Under the pieces are notes generated by a model. It saw nothing but the letters and a program-made list of their open reading frames with translations. It had not been told where the DNA came from and did no database searches. A stretch of DNA of 64,000 bases, taken from Hydrogenophaga sp040372165. GTDB taxonomy: Bacteria; Pseudomonadota; Gammaproteobacteria; Burkholderiales; Burkholderiaceae_C. The position numbers and the translations under genes are program-made. The DNA is taken from contig NZ_BAABWG010000005.1 of NCBI RefSeq assembly GCF_040372165.1, positions 62,001-126,000 of the forward strand, in the 5' to 3' direction. Below are positions 44,686 through 53,324 of this stretch, in pieces (positions within the stretch are counted from its first letter, which is position 1; the number at the start of each line of letters is the position of its first letter).

Positions 44686-45840
44686 ATGTCCGGTTTCGTG
44701 TTCGAGACAGTTCCCCGCATCATTTGCGAGCAAGGCGGCATCACCCGCCTGGGCGAACTCGCAGCCGACCTGGGCGCAAAGCGGCTCTTCATCGTGACCG
44801 ATGCGGGCCTTGTCAAGGCAGGCTTGCTGGACAAAGCACTCGAATCACTCAAGTCAGCTGGTCAGGACGCCACGGTATATGCCGAGGTCCTGGCAGACCC
44901 ACCAGAGGAACGGGTAGAAGCAGCGGTTCAGGCTGCGCTTGAGGCCAAGGCTGACGGTGTGGTCGGCCTGGGTGGCGGCAGCTCCATGGACACCGCCAAG
45001 CTGGTGGCCTTGCTGGCATGCACACAGCAGGCCTTGCCTTCTGTATACGGAATTGGCCTGGCCAAAGGGCCGCGACTGCCGTTGATCCAGGTGCCCACCA
45101 CGGCCGGCACGGGCTCGGAAGTCACGCCCATCGCCATCGTCACAACACCTTCCAACGAGAAGAAAGGTGTGGTCTCCCCTCTGCTCTACCCCGACCTGGC
45201 CCTGCTCGACAGCCACCTCACACTCGGCCTGCCACCGGCGGTAACGGCCATGACCGGGGTCGACGCCATGGTGCATGCCATCGAGGCCTACACCTCCAAG
45301 ATCAAGAAAAACGTCTTGTCCGATGCGCTGGCAGTCAAGGCGCTGCAGTTGCTGTATGCCAACTTGCCAGCCGCGGTAGAGGATGGCAAGGATCCGGCCG
45401 TTCGGGAAGCCATGCTCAGTGGTTCGCTGTTTGCAGGCATGGCCTTTGCCAACGCACCGGTGGCTGCCGTCCATGCATTCGCCTACCCGCTTGGCGGCCA
45501 TTTCCACCTGCCCCACGGCTTGTCCAACTCTCTTGTCCTCGGCCCCGTTCTGGACTTCAACCTGAACGCAGCCCAAACGGAATATGCCGAACTGGGGCGC
45601 GCCATCCTGCCCGAGCACACCACCAGCAACGACAAGGTGGCCGCCCGTGCTTTCCTTGACGCCATTCGCGCCCGGGTCGCCGCCATGCCCTATGCCCAGA
45701 ACCTGCGCGAAGCCGGCGTCCAGCAGGAGTCGTTGCCCATGCTGGTCAAGGATGTGATGCAGATCGAACGTCTGCTCGTCAACAACCCTCGCGAGGTCAC
45801 CGAGGAAGACGCCCACGCCATCTACCAGGCAGCGTTCTGA
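44686..45840 (+). CDS. Iron-containing alcohol dehydrogenase
   Basis: This 384-residue enzyme is of the group III alcohol dehydrogenase family. The NAD-binding motif is GLGGGSSMDTAKLVALLA. VPTTAGTGSEVTPIAI is the conserved phosphate-binding block. The metal site His residues lie in AVHAFAYPLGGHFHLPHGLSNSLVL. It oxidises alcohols or reduces aldehydes with NAD(P) and Fe2+. An AGGAG lies before ATG 44686. It is monocistronic as far as visible. Confidence 0.92.
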   Translation: MSGFVFETVPRIICEQGGITRLGELAADLGAKRLFIVTDAGLVKAGLLDKALESLKSAGQDATVYAEVLADPPEERVEAAVQAALEAKADGVVGLGGGSSMDTAKLVALLACTQQALPSVYGIGLAKGPRLPLIQVPTTAGTGSEVTPIAIVTTPSNEKKGVVSPLLYPDLALLDSHLTLGLPPAVTAMTGVDAMVHAIEAYTSKIKKNVLSDALAVKALQLLYANLPAAVEDGKDPAVREAMLSGSLFAGMAFANAPVAAVHAFAYPLGGHFHLPHGLSNSLVLGPVLDFNLNAAQTEYAELGRAILPEHTTSNDKVAARAFLDAIRARVAAMPYAQNLREAGVQQESLPMLVKDVMQIERLLVNNPREVTEEDAHAIYQAAF

Positions 45841-45913
45841 CCGGAGACCGCCGCCCGTACGGGCCGGGGTCAGCCCATGGCGTGTGAATCAGATCGTCAG
45901 GCGCATGGTAGCA

Positions 45914-45932
45914 ACTGAGAATCATTCTTGTT
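45914..45932 (+). promoter_or_regulatory. Candidate Fur box before the iron-binding protein gene
   Basis: The dyad GAGAATCATTCT within ACTGAGAATCATTCTTGTT resembles the Fur consensus of GATAAT-type hexamers. It is about 120 bp upstream of an iron-transport type gene, which is where Fur sites are expected. Confidence 0.5.
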
Positions 45933-46049
45933 TCTGTTAATATCCAGGACAGACAGTCGCTACCTGCGCGCCACTTGCCACGGAAATGGACATGTGCCTG
46001 CGCCGGTAGATAACCAGAACCCCTCTCAGCAATCATTGGACAGGACAAC

Positions 46050-47165
46050 ATGACCCGCAAGTTCAGCTCGCCCCAGCAAAGCCCGGCCCAGGCCAAGACC
46101 CGTTTCAGCCTCAGTAAGCCACACTCTGCCATTGCCATGGCTGTCGCCACTGCCGCCGCGGCCATGATGGCTATCCCTGCCCAGGCCGAGGAAAATGTCC
46201 TCAACCTCTACTCCGCTCGCCACTATCAGACGGACGAAGCGATGTACGCCGAGTTCACCAAGCAAACAGGCATCAAGATCAACCGCGTGGACGCTGATGA
46301 TGCAGGCATCATCGCTCGCCTCAAAGCTGAAGGCGCAGCATCTCCTGCCGATGTCGTCATGCTGGTCGACGCTGCGCGCCTGGCCGTGGCCAACGACCAA
46401 GGCCTGTTCCAGCCCATCCAGTCAGCCAAGCTCGACGAGGCGATTCCCGCCAACCTGCGTGCTGACAAAGGTCCGCAGGGCGTGACCTGGACCGGTTTCT
46501 CCACCCGCGCTCGTGTGATCGTCTATGACCCACTGCGCGTCAAGGCCGAGGACGTTGCCACCTACGCCCAACTGGCTGACCCGAAGCTCAAAGGCATGCT
46601 CTGCACCCGCACGGGCTCACACCCTTACAACCTCTCGCTGTTTGCCACGGTGATCGAGCAGATGGGCGACCAGAAAGGCGAAGCCTGGCTCAAGGGTCTG
46701 GTCGACAACATGGCACGCTCACCCAAGGGAGGCGACACCGACCAGATCCGCGGAGTGGCATCCGGAGAATGCGGTGTGGCCATCACCAACTCCTACTACG
46801 CGGCGCGCCTGGTTGCATCCAGCAAACCTGAAGACCGCGCAGTGATGGAAAAGGTCCGAGTCGTGTTCCCCAACCAAGGCACCACAGGCACCCACGTCAA
46901 CATTGCGGGCGCCGGCGTGGCCAAGCATGCCAAGCACAAGGAAGCCGCAGTGGCCTTCATGGAATACCTGGCCAGCCCGTTTGCCCAGGAGTATTTCGCC
47001 AACGGCAACAATGAGTTCCCCGCCGCAAAAGGCATGAAACTGGACAACCCGGCGCTCAAGGCCATTGGCGGCGACAACTTCAAGGCCGAGACTGTGCCAC
47101 TGGGCGTGGTGGCCAAGAACATGACCAAGGTTCAGCAGATGCTGGATCGGGTGGGATACAAGTAA
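46050..47165 (+). CDS. Fe(3+) ABC transporter substrate-binding protein (FutA/FbpA family)
   Basis: This is a 371-residue precursor. A long signal peptide ends near IPAQAEE (about residue 47). The mature protein starts NVLNLYSARHYQTDEAMY and has the iron-site Tyr pair in ITNSYYAARLV, plus the TRTGSHPYNLSLFA block. Such proteins bind ferric ion in the periplasm. No permease or ATPase gene follows; the next 900 bp contain the second inverted-repeat element and the promoter of an SDR gene. It may therefore work with a transporter encoded elsewhere. Confidence 0.9.
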   Translation: MTRKFSSPQQSPAQAKTRFSLSKPHSAIAMAVATAAAAMMAIPAQAEENVLNLYSARHYQTDEAMYAEFTKQTGIKINRVDADDAGIIARLKAEGAASPADVVMLVDAARLAVANDQGLFQPIQSAKLDEAIPANLRADKGPQGVTWTGFSTRARVIVYDPLRVKAEDVATYAQLADPKLKGMLCTRTGSHPYNLSLFATVIEQMGDQKGEAWLKGLVDNMARSPKGGDTDQIRGVASGECGVAITNSYYAARLVASSKPEDRAVMEKVRVVFPNQGTTGTHVNIAGAGVAKHAKHKEAAVAFMEYLASPFAQEYFANGNNEFPAAKGMKLDNPALKAIGGDNFKAETVPLGVVAKNMTKVQQMLDRVGYK

Positions 47166-47342
47166 GGCGTCTTCCCTTTCTTCATTCTTCTTCCTTTTTC
47201 CTTTTTTCCTTTTCAAGGTTTTTGGTTGGGCACTGCCTCCTTTGGGGGGTGGTGCCTTTTCTTTTGTCCTTTCCTTTTGTCCTGTTCTTTTGCCTGCAAC
47301 GCCCCTGCCCCTGAGTCACCTTCTTTCATCCTGCATTTCCTT

Positions 47343-47864
47343 CCCCCCTATCCCCCCAGCCCCCTTTCCACCCCGCCGGGCGGAAAGGGGGAGCTCTCAT
47401 TTGGCTTCTGGTCGCCGACTGGGCTTCTACGGCTCGAACCGTCGCCACCTTGGTTTGGGGTACATGCATTTCGTTGAGGCTGTCGTAGGAGCCTCGGCGT
47501 CGGTCTTCACGCCCACGGCGCCCAGCTGACTTTGCCGCTTTGCGGCTTGTCAGATGTGCGCTTGCCTTGCGCGTCTCGAATCTCGTTGGCCTGCACTGTC
47601 TCGCTCGCAGGCGACCGGCGAGCCGCGCAGCGGCAATGCCAGTTGGCTGCCGCCTGGGTGCCAAAGGAAGCCGAAGTCTCTACAAAAGAGGTTTCTCCTA
47701 AAGCCGCCTCGCGTGAGGCGGCGCGGCCCATCCGAGGGTGCGGCGGATCCGGGTTTCCCGGTCCGCATCGCGCCGCCCCCTTGAGGGGGACGCGCAAAGC
47801 GCGGCGGGGGTGCTTCTCGTCATCGCCCCGGCGGGGTGGAAAGGGGGTTGGGGGGATAGGGGGG
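47343..47864. repeat. Element B: 522-bp repeat related to element A
   Basis: It has the same ends as element A: 47343-47380 and, inverted, 47826-47864. The first roughly 340 bp are very similar to element A by eye, including the hairpin core at 47526-47553 and a second GCCGC/GCGGC core at 47622-47634. The right third differs and contains GC-rich hairpins similar to those seen downstream of ettA. Like A it lies between genes and codes for nothing recognisable. Confidence 0.8.
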
Positions 47865-48016
47865 AAGAAAAAGAAGAAGGAATGAGAAAAGGCCCTCTAA
47901 AACGACAAGCGACTTGACCACATCAACCTCAGGCCAAGGAGTTGGCCACCCCACAGCCCCACCGGCAAGAGAAAACCCTCTTACCTTACCCCCTCAAACT
48001 CCCCCATAATCCCTAC

Positions 48017-48038
48017 TTGACGTTTACGTTAACGTAAA
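48017..48038 (+). promoter_or_regulatory. Perfect 16-bp palindrome overlapping a -35 region, LiuR-like operator
   Basis: TTTACGTTAACGTAAA (48023-48038) is a perfect palindrome directly after a -35-like TTGACG (48017-48022), 38 bp before the SDR start codon. From memory, LiuR sites of MerR-family regulators of branched-chain and acyl-CoA degradation have this kind of sequence. No regulator gene is adjacent. Confidence 0.6.
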
Positions 48039-48075
48039 TCAATCTTCCCAACAGAATTCGCATAGGAGCAAAAGA

Positions 48076-48837
48076 ATGGAAATCGCTGGAAAAGTCTTCA
48101 TCGTCACCGGTGGTGCATCAGGTCTGGGCGAAGGCACGGCACGTATGCTGGCAGCCAGTGGCGCCAAAGTCGTCATCGCCGACATGCAGGCTGAGAAAGG
48201 CGAAGCCATTGCCAACGAGATCGGCGGCGCATTCGTCAAGTGCGATGTCAGCAGTGAGGCAGACGGCCAAGCCGTGGTGGACAAGGCGGTTTCCCTGGGC
48301 AAACTGATGGGGTTGGTCAATTGCGCCGGCATTGCTCCTGCGGAAAAGACAGTGGGAAAGAACGGCGCACATGCACTTTCAACCTACACCAAGACCATCA
48401 TGGTGAACCTGGTGGGTTCATTCAACATGATCCGCCTGGCGGCCGAAGCCATGAGCAAGAACGAGCCCGAGGAAGGCACAGGCGAGCGTGGCGTGCTCAT
48501 CAGCACGGCCAGCGTGGCAGCCTATGACGGCCAGATCGGTCAGGCGGCTTACTCGGCGTCCAAAGGCGGCGTGGTGGGCATGACCCTGCCCATCGCCCGC
48601 GATCTGGCCCGCAACGGGATTCGCAACATGACGATCGCGCCCGGCATCTTCGGTACCCCCATGCTCTTCGGCATGCCGCAGGAAGTGCAGGACGCCCTCG
48701 CCGCCGGCGTGCCCTTCCCCAGCCGCCTGGGCACGCCACAGGACTACGCGAAGCTGGCCAAGCACATCATTGAAAACGACATGCTCAACGGCGAAGTGAT
48801 CCGCCTAGACGGCGCCATCCGCCTCGCACCCAAGTAA
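48076..48837 (+). CDS. SDR-family 3-hydroxyacyl-CoA dehydrogenase (HSD17B10-like)
   Basis: This is a 253-residue classical short-chain dehydrogenase. The cofactor motif is TGGASGLGEGTARML at 12-26, catalytic Ser is in ISTASVAAYDG, and YSASKGG supplies Tyr and Lys. The C-terminal half NMTIAPGIFGTPMLFGMPQEVQDALAA matches type II 3-hydroxyacyl-CoA (2-methyl-3-hydroxybutyryl-CoA) dehydrogenases. Substrates are likely short or branched 3-hydroxyacyl-CoA esters, which agrees with the LiuR-like operator upstream. It converges on the gspE-like gene across a repeat-rich spacer. Confidence 0.9.
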   Translation: MEIAGKVFIVTGGASGLGEGTARMLAASGAKVVIADMQAEKGEAIANEIGGAFVKCDVSSEADGQAVVDKAVSLGKLMGLVNCAGIAPAEKTVGKNGAHALSTYTKTIMVNLVGSFNMIRLAAEAMSKNEPEEGTGERGVLISTASVAAYDGQIGQAAYSASKGGVVGMTLPIARDLARNGIRNMTIAPGIFGTPMLFGMPQEVQDALAAGVPFPSRLGTPQDYAKLAKHIIENDMLNGEVIRLDGAIRLAPK

Positions 48838-48882
48838 GTAGAAACCGCCAACCGCAAAGGCAACGCAACACGACCCAGCGCA

Positions 48883-49160
48883 GGGCCGCCCCAAGGCGAG
48901 TCAGCCCCCTCGGGGGGCAGCGACCCGTGAGCCGGCGGAGCGTGGGGGCCAACGACTCGCCGTCGGGCCGCCCCAAGGCGAGTCAGCCCCCTCGGGGGGC
49001 AGCGACCCGTGAAACGGCGGAGCGTGGGGGCCAACATCCCCAGCGTGGGGGCCAACAGTTTCACCGCCGGGCCGCCCCAAGGTGAAACGCGCCCCCTCGG
49101 GGGGCAGCGACCCGTGAAACGGCGGAGCGTGGGGGCCAACATCCCCAGCGTGGGGGCTAC
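48883..49160. repeat. Three GC-rich tandem repeats between convergent genes
   Basis: Units start at 48883, 48965 and 49069, each beginning GGGCCGCCCCAAGG and containing the hairpin CCCCCTCGGGGG followed by CAGCGACCCGTGA and GAGCGTGGGGGCCAAC. The second and third also contain a short inner duplication CCCCAGCGTGGGGG. The block fills the 327 bp between the SDR and GspE-like genes and may act as a bidirectional terminator. Confidence 0.85.
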
Positions 49161-49164
49161 GTTT

Positions 49165-51108
49165 CTAGCGATACGCCGTGCGCGCCTGCTTGAGGTCCGT
49201 CAGACCCTGCACTACCTTCTCCAGCGCATCGTGTCGCAAGCTGCGCATCCCTTCGCCCAGTGCGGCATTGAGAATGTCTGACGGGCGGGCTCGTTCCTGG
49301 ATCAGCTGTTTGATGGTGCGACTGTTCTGCAGAATCTCATAGACCCCTACCCGCCCTTTGTAGCCCTTCGTCTTGCAATGCTCACACCCGGCCGCATGTC
49401 GAAGGTGAACGCCTTTGTGGGATGACTCGCCGGCAGCTTCCAGCAAGCGCTGTTCACCGTCTGCATAGCTCAGGCTGCTGCCTTCCACATACTCTTCGAC
49501 CAGCGTGCTCCATTCCTCGTCGCTCACGGGCCGGCTTTGTGCACAGACCGGGCACAGTTTGCGCACCAGGCGCTGAGCCACCAGACCCAGCAGGGAGTCT
49601 GCAAAGTTCATTGGATCCATGCCAAGGTCGAGCAATCGCACCACACTCTCGCTGGCATTGTTTGTATGCAACGTCGACAACACGAGGTGTCCTGTCAGTG
49701 ATGCTTCAATGGCAATCTTGGCGGTTTCGGCATCTCTAATCTCGCCAATCATGATCACGTCCGGGTCAGCACGCAGAAAGCTGCGCATCGCATTGGCAAA
49801 CGTCAGTCCGATCTTGCTGTTGACTTGCACTTGACGCAGGCCCGGCTGCGTGATTTCGATCGGGTCTTCCGCCGTCCAGATTTTGCGGTCATCGGTGTTG
49901 ATTTCTGACAGCATCGAATGCAGTGTCGTTGTCTTCCCGGAGCCGGTCGGACCCACGGCCAAGACCATACCGAAGCTGCGCTCGTTGAAGCCCTTGATGA
50001 TGGCGAGATCGCGCTGCTGCAGTCCGAGCTGGGTCAGTGGCAGGGGCTTGGCTGACTCCAGCAAGCGCAACACCACGTCTTCCAGGCCGTCATGGGTTGG
50101 CATCACAGCGACCCGCAACTCCAGTTTGGTGCCGCCGAATTCACTGAAATCGATCTTGCCATCCTGAGGCCGGCGTCGCTCGGCGATGTCCAGCTTGGCC
50201 ATGATCTTGATGCGGGAGACCAGCGGTGCACGCAAACTGGGTGGCAGGGCCAGGTAAGGCTCCAACTCACCGTCGCGCCGAAAGCGCACCAGCGTCTTGG
50301 CTTCGCCCGGGTTGGTCTCGATATGGATGTCCGAGGCTTTGGTGCGCTGGGCTTCGCTGATCATCTGGTTGACCAGCTTGACCATGCCGGCCGACTCTGC
50401 AGCCGAGTCGTCATGTTCGGACTCATCCTTGCTGCCGATGTCAGCCACCGCCTGAGCCACTGCCTCCGCCAGCACACCGTGCGCCGCGGCGCTCGTGGCG
50501 TCCCCGCTGAGCAAAGCGTCGCGCAGCTCCTTGACGACGGCTTCCGGGCTGTCGGCATGACCTTCCCGGTGGATGCGGTCCTGCACAGCCAAACGCCGCT
50601 CTATCGCGTCCCGACTGGCCCAGACAAGGGCCACCGAACGCCCCGTGATGTTGCAAAGACGATGATGCAGGTCGGCGTCGGTGGGTGCGCTGGAAGCCAC
50701 CAGAAACTGCTCATCGGCAACACCCAGTGGCATCACCCCATTGGCGTGGCATTGGCTCAGAGGCAGGCGGGCAAACACCTTGTGCTCCACTTCAAAGCCC
50801 AGAACCTCCACTTCAACCAGCCCTGCGACCCTGGCCAGCGCCCTTTGCAACTCGTCTTCGCTGAGCATGGCGCGAGTCACCAGTTCGTGGGCACGGGACC
50901 TGAGCAAATCCGGGTCTTCATTCGCGAGCACTGCCAGTGTCTTCTCATCGAGCATGTGCAACGCCAGCAAGGCTTGGCGCAGGTCCATCACTGGCAGCCT
51001 GCGCAGTGCATCCTGAGCCTGCCGCAATTGCGCCAATGTATGGACGACGGGCGATATGACATGACCTGTCCGGGCTTGCTCAGTACTGGGTGAAATTGCC
51101 TGTGTCAT
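49165..51108 (-). CDS. gspE: GspE/PilB-family secretion ATPase
   Basis: This is a 647-residue protein. The N-terminal ~190 residues form the GspE N-domain. The ATPase part has Walker A GPTGSGKTT near residue 385, an Asp box EINTDDRKIWTAEDPIEI, Walker B IGEIRDAETA and the His box STLHTNNASE. The tetra-cysteine zinc motif C-P-V-C with C-E-H-C near the C-terminus is that of GspE/PilB. It powers type II secretion or type IV pilus assembly from the cytoplasm. No other secretion gene is nearby, so assignment to type II or type IV is open. It converges on the SDR gene and is divergent from the gamma-glutamyltransferase gene. Confidence 0.9.
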   Translation of the reverse strand: MTQAISPSTEQARTGHVISPVVHTLAQLRQAQDALRRLPVMDLRQALLALHMLDEKTLAVLANEDPDLLRSRAHELVTRAMLSEDELQRALARVAGLVEVEVLGFEVEHKVFARLPLSQCHANGVMPLGVADEQFLVASSAPTDADLHHRLCNITGRSVALVWASRDAIERRLAVQDRIHREGHADSPEAVVKELRDALLSGDATSAAAHGVLAEAVAQAVADIGSKDESEHDDSAAESAGMVKLVNQMISEAQRTKASDIHIETNPGEAKTLVRFRRDGELEPYLALPPSLRAPLVSRIKIMAKLDIAERRRPQDGKIDFSEFGGTKLELRVAVMPTHDGLEDVVLRLLESAKPLPLTQLGLQQRDLAIIKGFNERSFGMVLAVGPTGSGKTTTLHSMLSEINTDDRKIWTAEDPIEITQPGLRQVQVNSKIGLTFANAMRSFLRADPDVIMIGEIRDAETAKIAIEASLTGHLVLSTLHTNNASESVVRLLDLGMDPMNFADSLLGLVAQRLVRKLCPVCAQSRPVSDEEWSTLVEEYVEGSSLSYADGEQRLLEAAGESSHKGVHLRHAAGCEHCKTKGYKGRVGVYEILQNSRTIKQLIQERARPSDILNAALGEGMRSLRHDALEKVVQGLTDLKQARTAYR

Positions 51109-51428
51109 CGTGGTCGAAAGTTCTAGGTGAAAGACAAGATTGGCCTACCCTTTGCTACAAAGATAGTGCAAGCAAAGGTATCAAACGTTGATTTGGCGCA
51201 AGCGCACGACCGGCCATAACGTCTTATCGAGCAATGGGTCACGGTTTTCAGCAACCTGGCGGAGATGGCGAGTGTGCGAGGGAAGCCACCAGCTTGCCCA
51301 GACAAACAGCCCTCGGGTAAGGTGAGCCCACCAACGGAGCCATGCCCTGTGGTGCATGAGCCATGCATTCACCGGAACCGCTCCGGCCCTCACAACTATC
51401 ACAGTGCAAACCACACCACCGTCAGCCC
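51109..51428. promoter_or_regulatory. Divergent region between secretion ATPase and gamma-glutamyltransferase genes
   Basis: This is 320 bp without a convincing gene or motif. No consensus promoter was recognised by eye. Confidence 0.25.
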
Positions 51429-53270
51429 ATGCCCCCCTCCCGAGAAAAGCGTGTCACGACCCTTGCTCTGGCAGCCTGCGCCAGTTTTGCTGCAGCTGTT
51501 TTGAGCGCCTGCTCAACGTCGCCACTGACAGCTGACGGCTCTATTCAGCCAGAAGCGTCAAGCGGTCTGACGGCGAAAGAGGAGCGAACGTTTCGCCAGG
51601 AAGCAGTCGCCGCTGCCAACCCACTTGCCACCGCAGCCGGTGCCCGTGTCCTGAAAGAAGGCGGGAATGCCATCGATGCAACCGTCGCGGTTCAGATGGT
51701 GCTGGCGCTCGTGGAGCCGCAATCGAGCGGCATCGGCGGCGGTGCATTCCTCCTGCACCACGACGGGCACACGCTACAAGCCTATGACGGCAGAGAAACG
51801 GCGCCAGCCTCGGCGGGGCCAGACCTCTTTCTTGCAGAGGACGGCCAGCCAATGCCGTTCAAGCAAGCTGTGGCTGGCGGACGGTCGGTCGGCGTTCCCG
51901 GGGTGTTGCGCATGCTGGCACTGGCACACAGACAGCATGGCCAGCTGCCCTGGAAGAAGCTGCTCGAGCCAGCCATCGAACTGGCAGAGCAAGGGTTCGC
52001 CATCAGCCCCAGGCTGCACCAGTTGCTGGCCAAAGACGAGACGATGAAGGAGGACCCGGTGGCGCGGGCCTATTTCTGGGGTCCGGACGGCAACGCTCAC
52101 CCCCTGGGACACATACTGCGCAACCCTGAACTGGCGCATGTGCTGCGCCAGATTGCCAACGAGGGGCCTGATGCACTCCATACGGGCGACATCGCACGAG
52201 CGATCACCCGGAAAGTTCAGGCGCACCCCACCAACCCGGGCGGCATGACCATGGAAGATCTCGCCGCGTATCGGGCCAGAGAGCGGGAGCCACTGTGCTT
52301 TGACATGGACGCCGAGCCGCGCCAGGTCATGGTCTGCGGCTTTCCCCCTCCCAGTTCAGGTCCTCTGGCGATCGGGCAGATCATCGGTTTGCTGAGTCGG
52401 GCCCAGGGACGGGACAACCCCTGGCATGAGCAGACCATGGACCCGGAATGGCTGCACCGGTATACCGAAGCGGCCCGACTGGCTTTCGCGGATCGCGCGA
52501 AATACGTGGCAGACCCGGACCATGTCGCGCCCCCTGCTGGTGCCTGGTCTTCATTGCTCGACAAAGACTACCTGGATCAGCGCTCTGCCCTGATCTCGAC
52601 AAAGCGCATGCCATCGGTCGATGCCGGACAACCCGGTGGCGCCACCACGGCCTATGCCCCCATGCCTGATCAGCCCGAATACGGCACCAGTCACGTCAGC
52701 GTGGTCGACCGTCACGGCAATGCCGTGTCCATGACCACCACCATCGAGTCAGGATTTGGCGCCCGCATCATGGTCACGACAGACGAAGGTCGTCCAGGTG
52801 GATTCCTGCTCAACAACGAACTGACCGACTTCAGCTTCGCACCTGCTGACGAACAGGGTCGTCCCATCGCCAACAGGGTTGCACCGGGCAAGCGCCCCCG
52901 CTCCTCCATGGCGCCGGTGATGGTGTTTGACAAGCGAAGTGGCGAACTGCTGATGAGCCTGGGCAGCCCAGGAGGGGCCTTCATCATCCACTATGTCGCC
53001 AAGGTTTTGCTGGGCACTCAATGGTGGGGCTTGTCACCCCAATCCGCCATCGACCTGCCCAATATCGGCACGACAGGTGGCCCTCTGGTGCTGGAAGAAG
53101 ATCGCTTCACCCAAGGCACCCTTGGCGCGATCGAGGCCAGGGGACACAAAGTCGTGCAGATTCCGCTCACCAGTGGCCTGCAAGCTCTGCAACGCCTTGG
53201 TCAGGGCGACCAAGGGGTCTGGCGGGGTGGGGCCGACCCTCGCCGTGAAGGTGAGGTGATGGGGCAATAG
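51429..53270 (+). CDS. ggt: Gamma-glutamyltransferase, probable lipoprotein
   Basis: This is a 613-residue proenzyme. The hydrophobic N-terminus ends in LSAC near residue 27, a lipobox, so it is likely lipid-anchored in the outer membrane or periplasm. Conserved blocks are PLATAAGARVLKEGGNAIDA, QSSGIGGGAFLLHHDG and GFPPPSSGPLAI. The autocatalytic Thr lies in YGTSHVSVVDRHGNAVSMTTT, followed by PGKRPRSSMAP and SLGSPGG. It cleaves and transfers gamma-glutamyl groups of glutathione. ATG 51429 is chosen because the signal peptide begins there. Confidence 0.92.
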   Translation: MPPSREKRVTTLALAACASFAAAVLSACSTSPLTADGSIQPEASSGLTAKEERTFRQEAVAAANPLATAAGARVLKEGGNAIDATVAVQMVLALVEPQSSGIGGGAFLLHHDGHTLQAYDGRETAPASAGPDLFLAEDGQPMPFKQAVAGGRSVGVPGVLRMLALAHRQHGQLPWKKLLEPAIELAEQGFAISPRLHQLLAKDETMKEDPVARAYFWGPDGNAHPLGHILRNPELAHVLRQIANEGPDALHTGDIARAITRKVQAHPTNPGGMTMEDLAAYRAREREPLCFDMDAEPRQVMVCGFPPPSSGPLAIGQIIGLLSRAQGRDNPWHEQTMDPEWLHRYTEAARLAFADRAKYVADPDHVAPPAGAWSSLLDKDYLDQRSALISTKRMPSVDAGQPGGATTAYAPMPDQPEYGTSHVSVVDRHGNAVSMTTTIESGFGARIMVTTDEGRPGGFLLNNELTDFSFAPADEQGRPIANRVAPGKRPRSSMAPVMVFDKRSGELLMSLGSPGGAFIIHYVAKVLLGTQWWGLSPQSAIDLPNIGTTGGPLVLEEDRFTQGTLGAIEARGHKVVQIPLTSGLQALQRLGQGDQGVWRGGADPRREGEVMGQ

Positions 53271-53324
53271 GCCGACAGGGCGACCGGGCAATGGGGCAGT
53301 CTCCGCATCGGAGACAATACACTG

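Larger units (their letters stand above)
47166..48075. other. 910-bp intergenic region with element B
   Basis: The left part (47166-47340) is T/C-rich with runs of TTTTCC-type sequence and no gene. Element B occupies 47343-47864. The right part holds the palindromic operator of the SDR gene. Small open frames inside the element are low-complexity and have no recognisable homology. Confidence 0.6.

Noticed and set aside
48883..49160. Tandem repeats considered as a CRISPR array
   Set aside because: Units have unequal lengths (82 and 104 bp), repeats and inner parts are all similar, and there are no unique spacers or cas genes.
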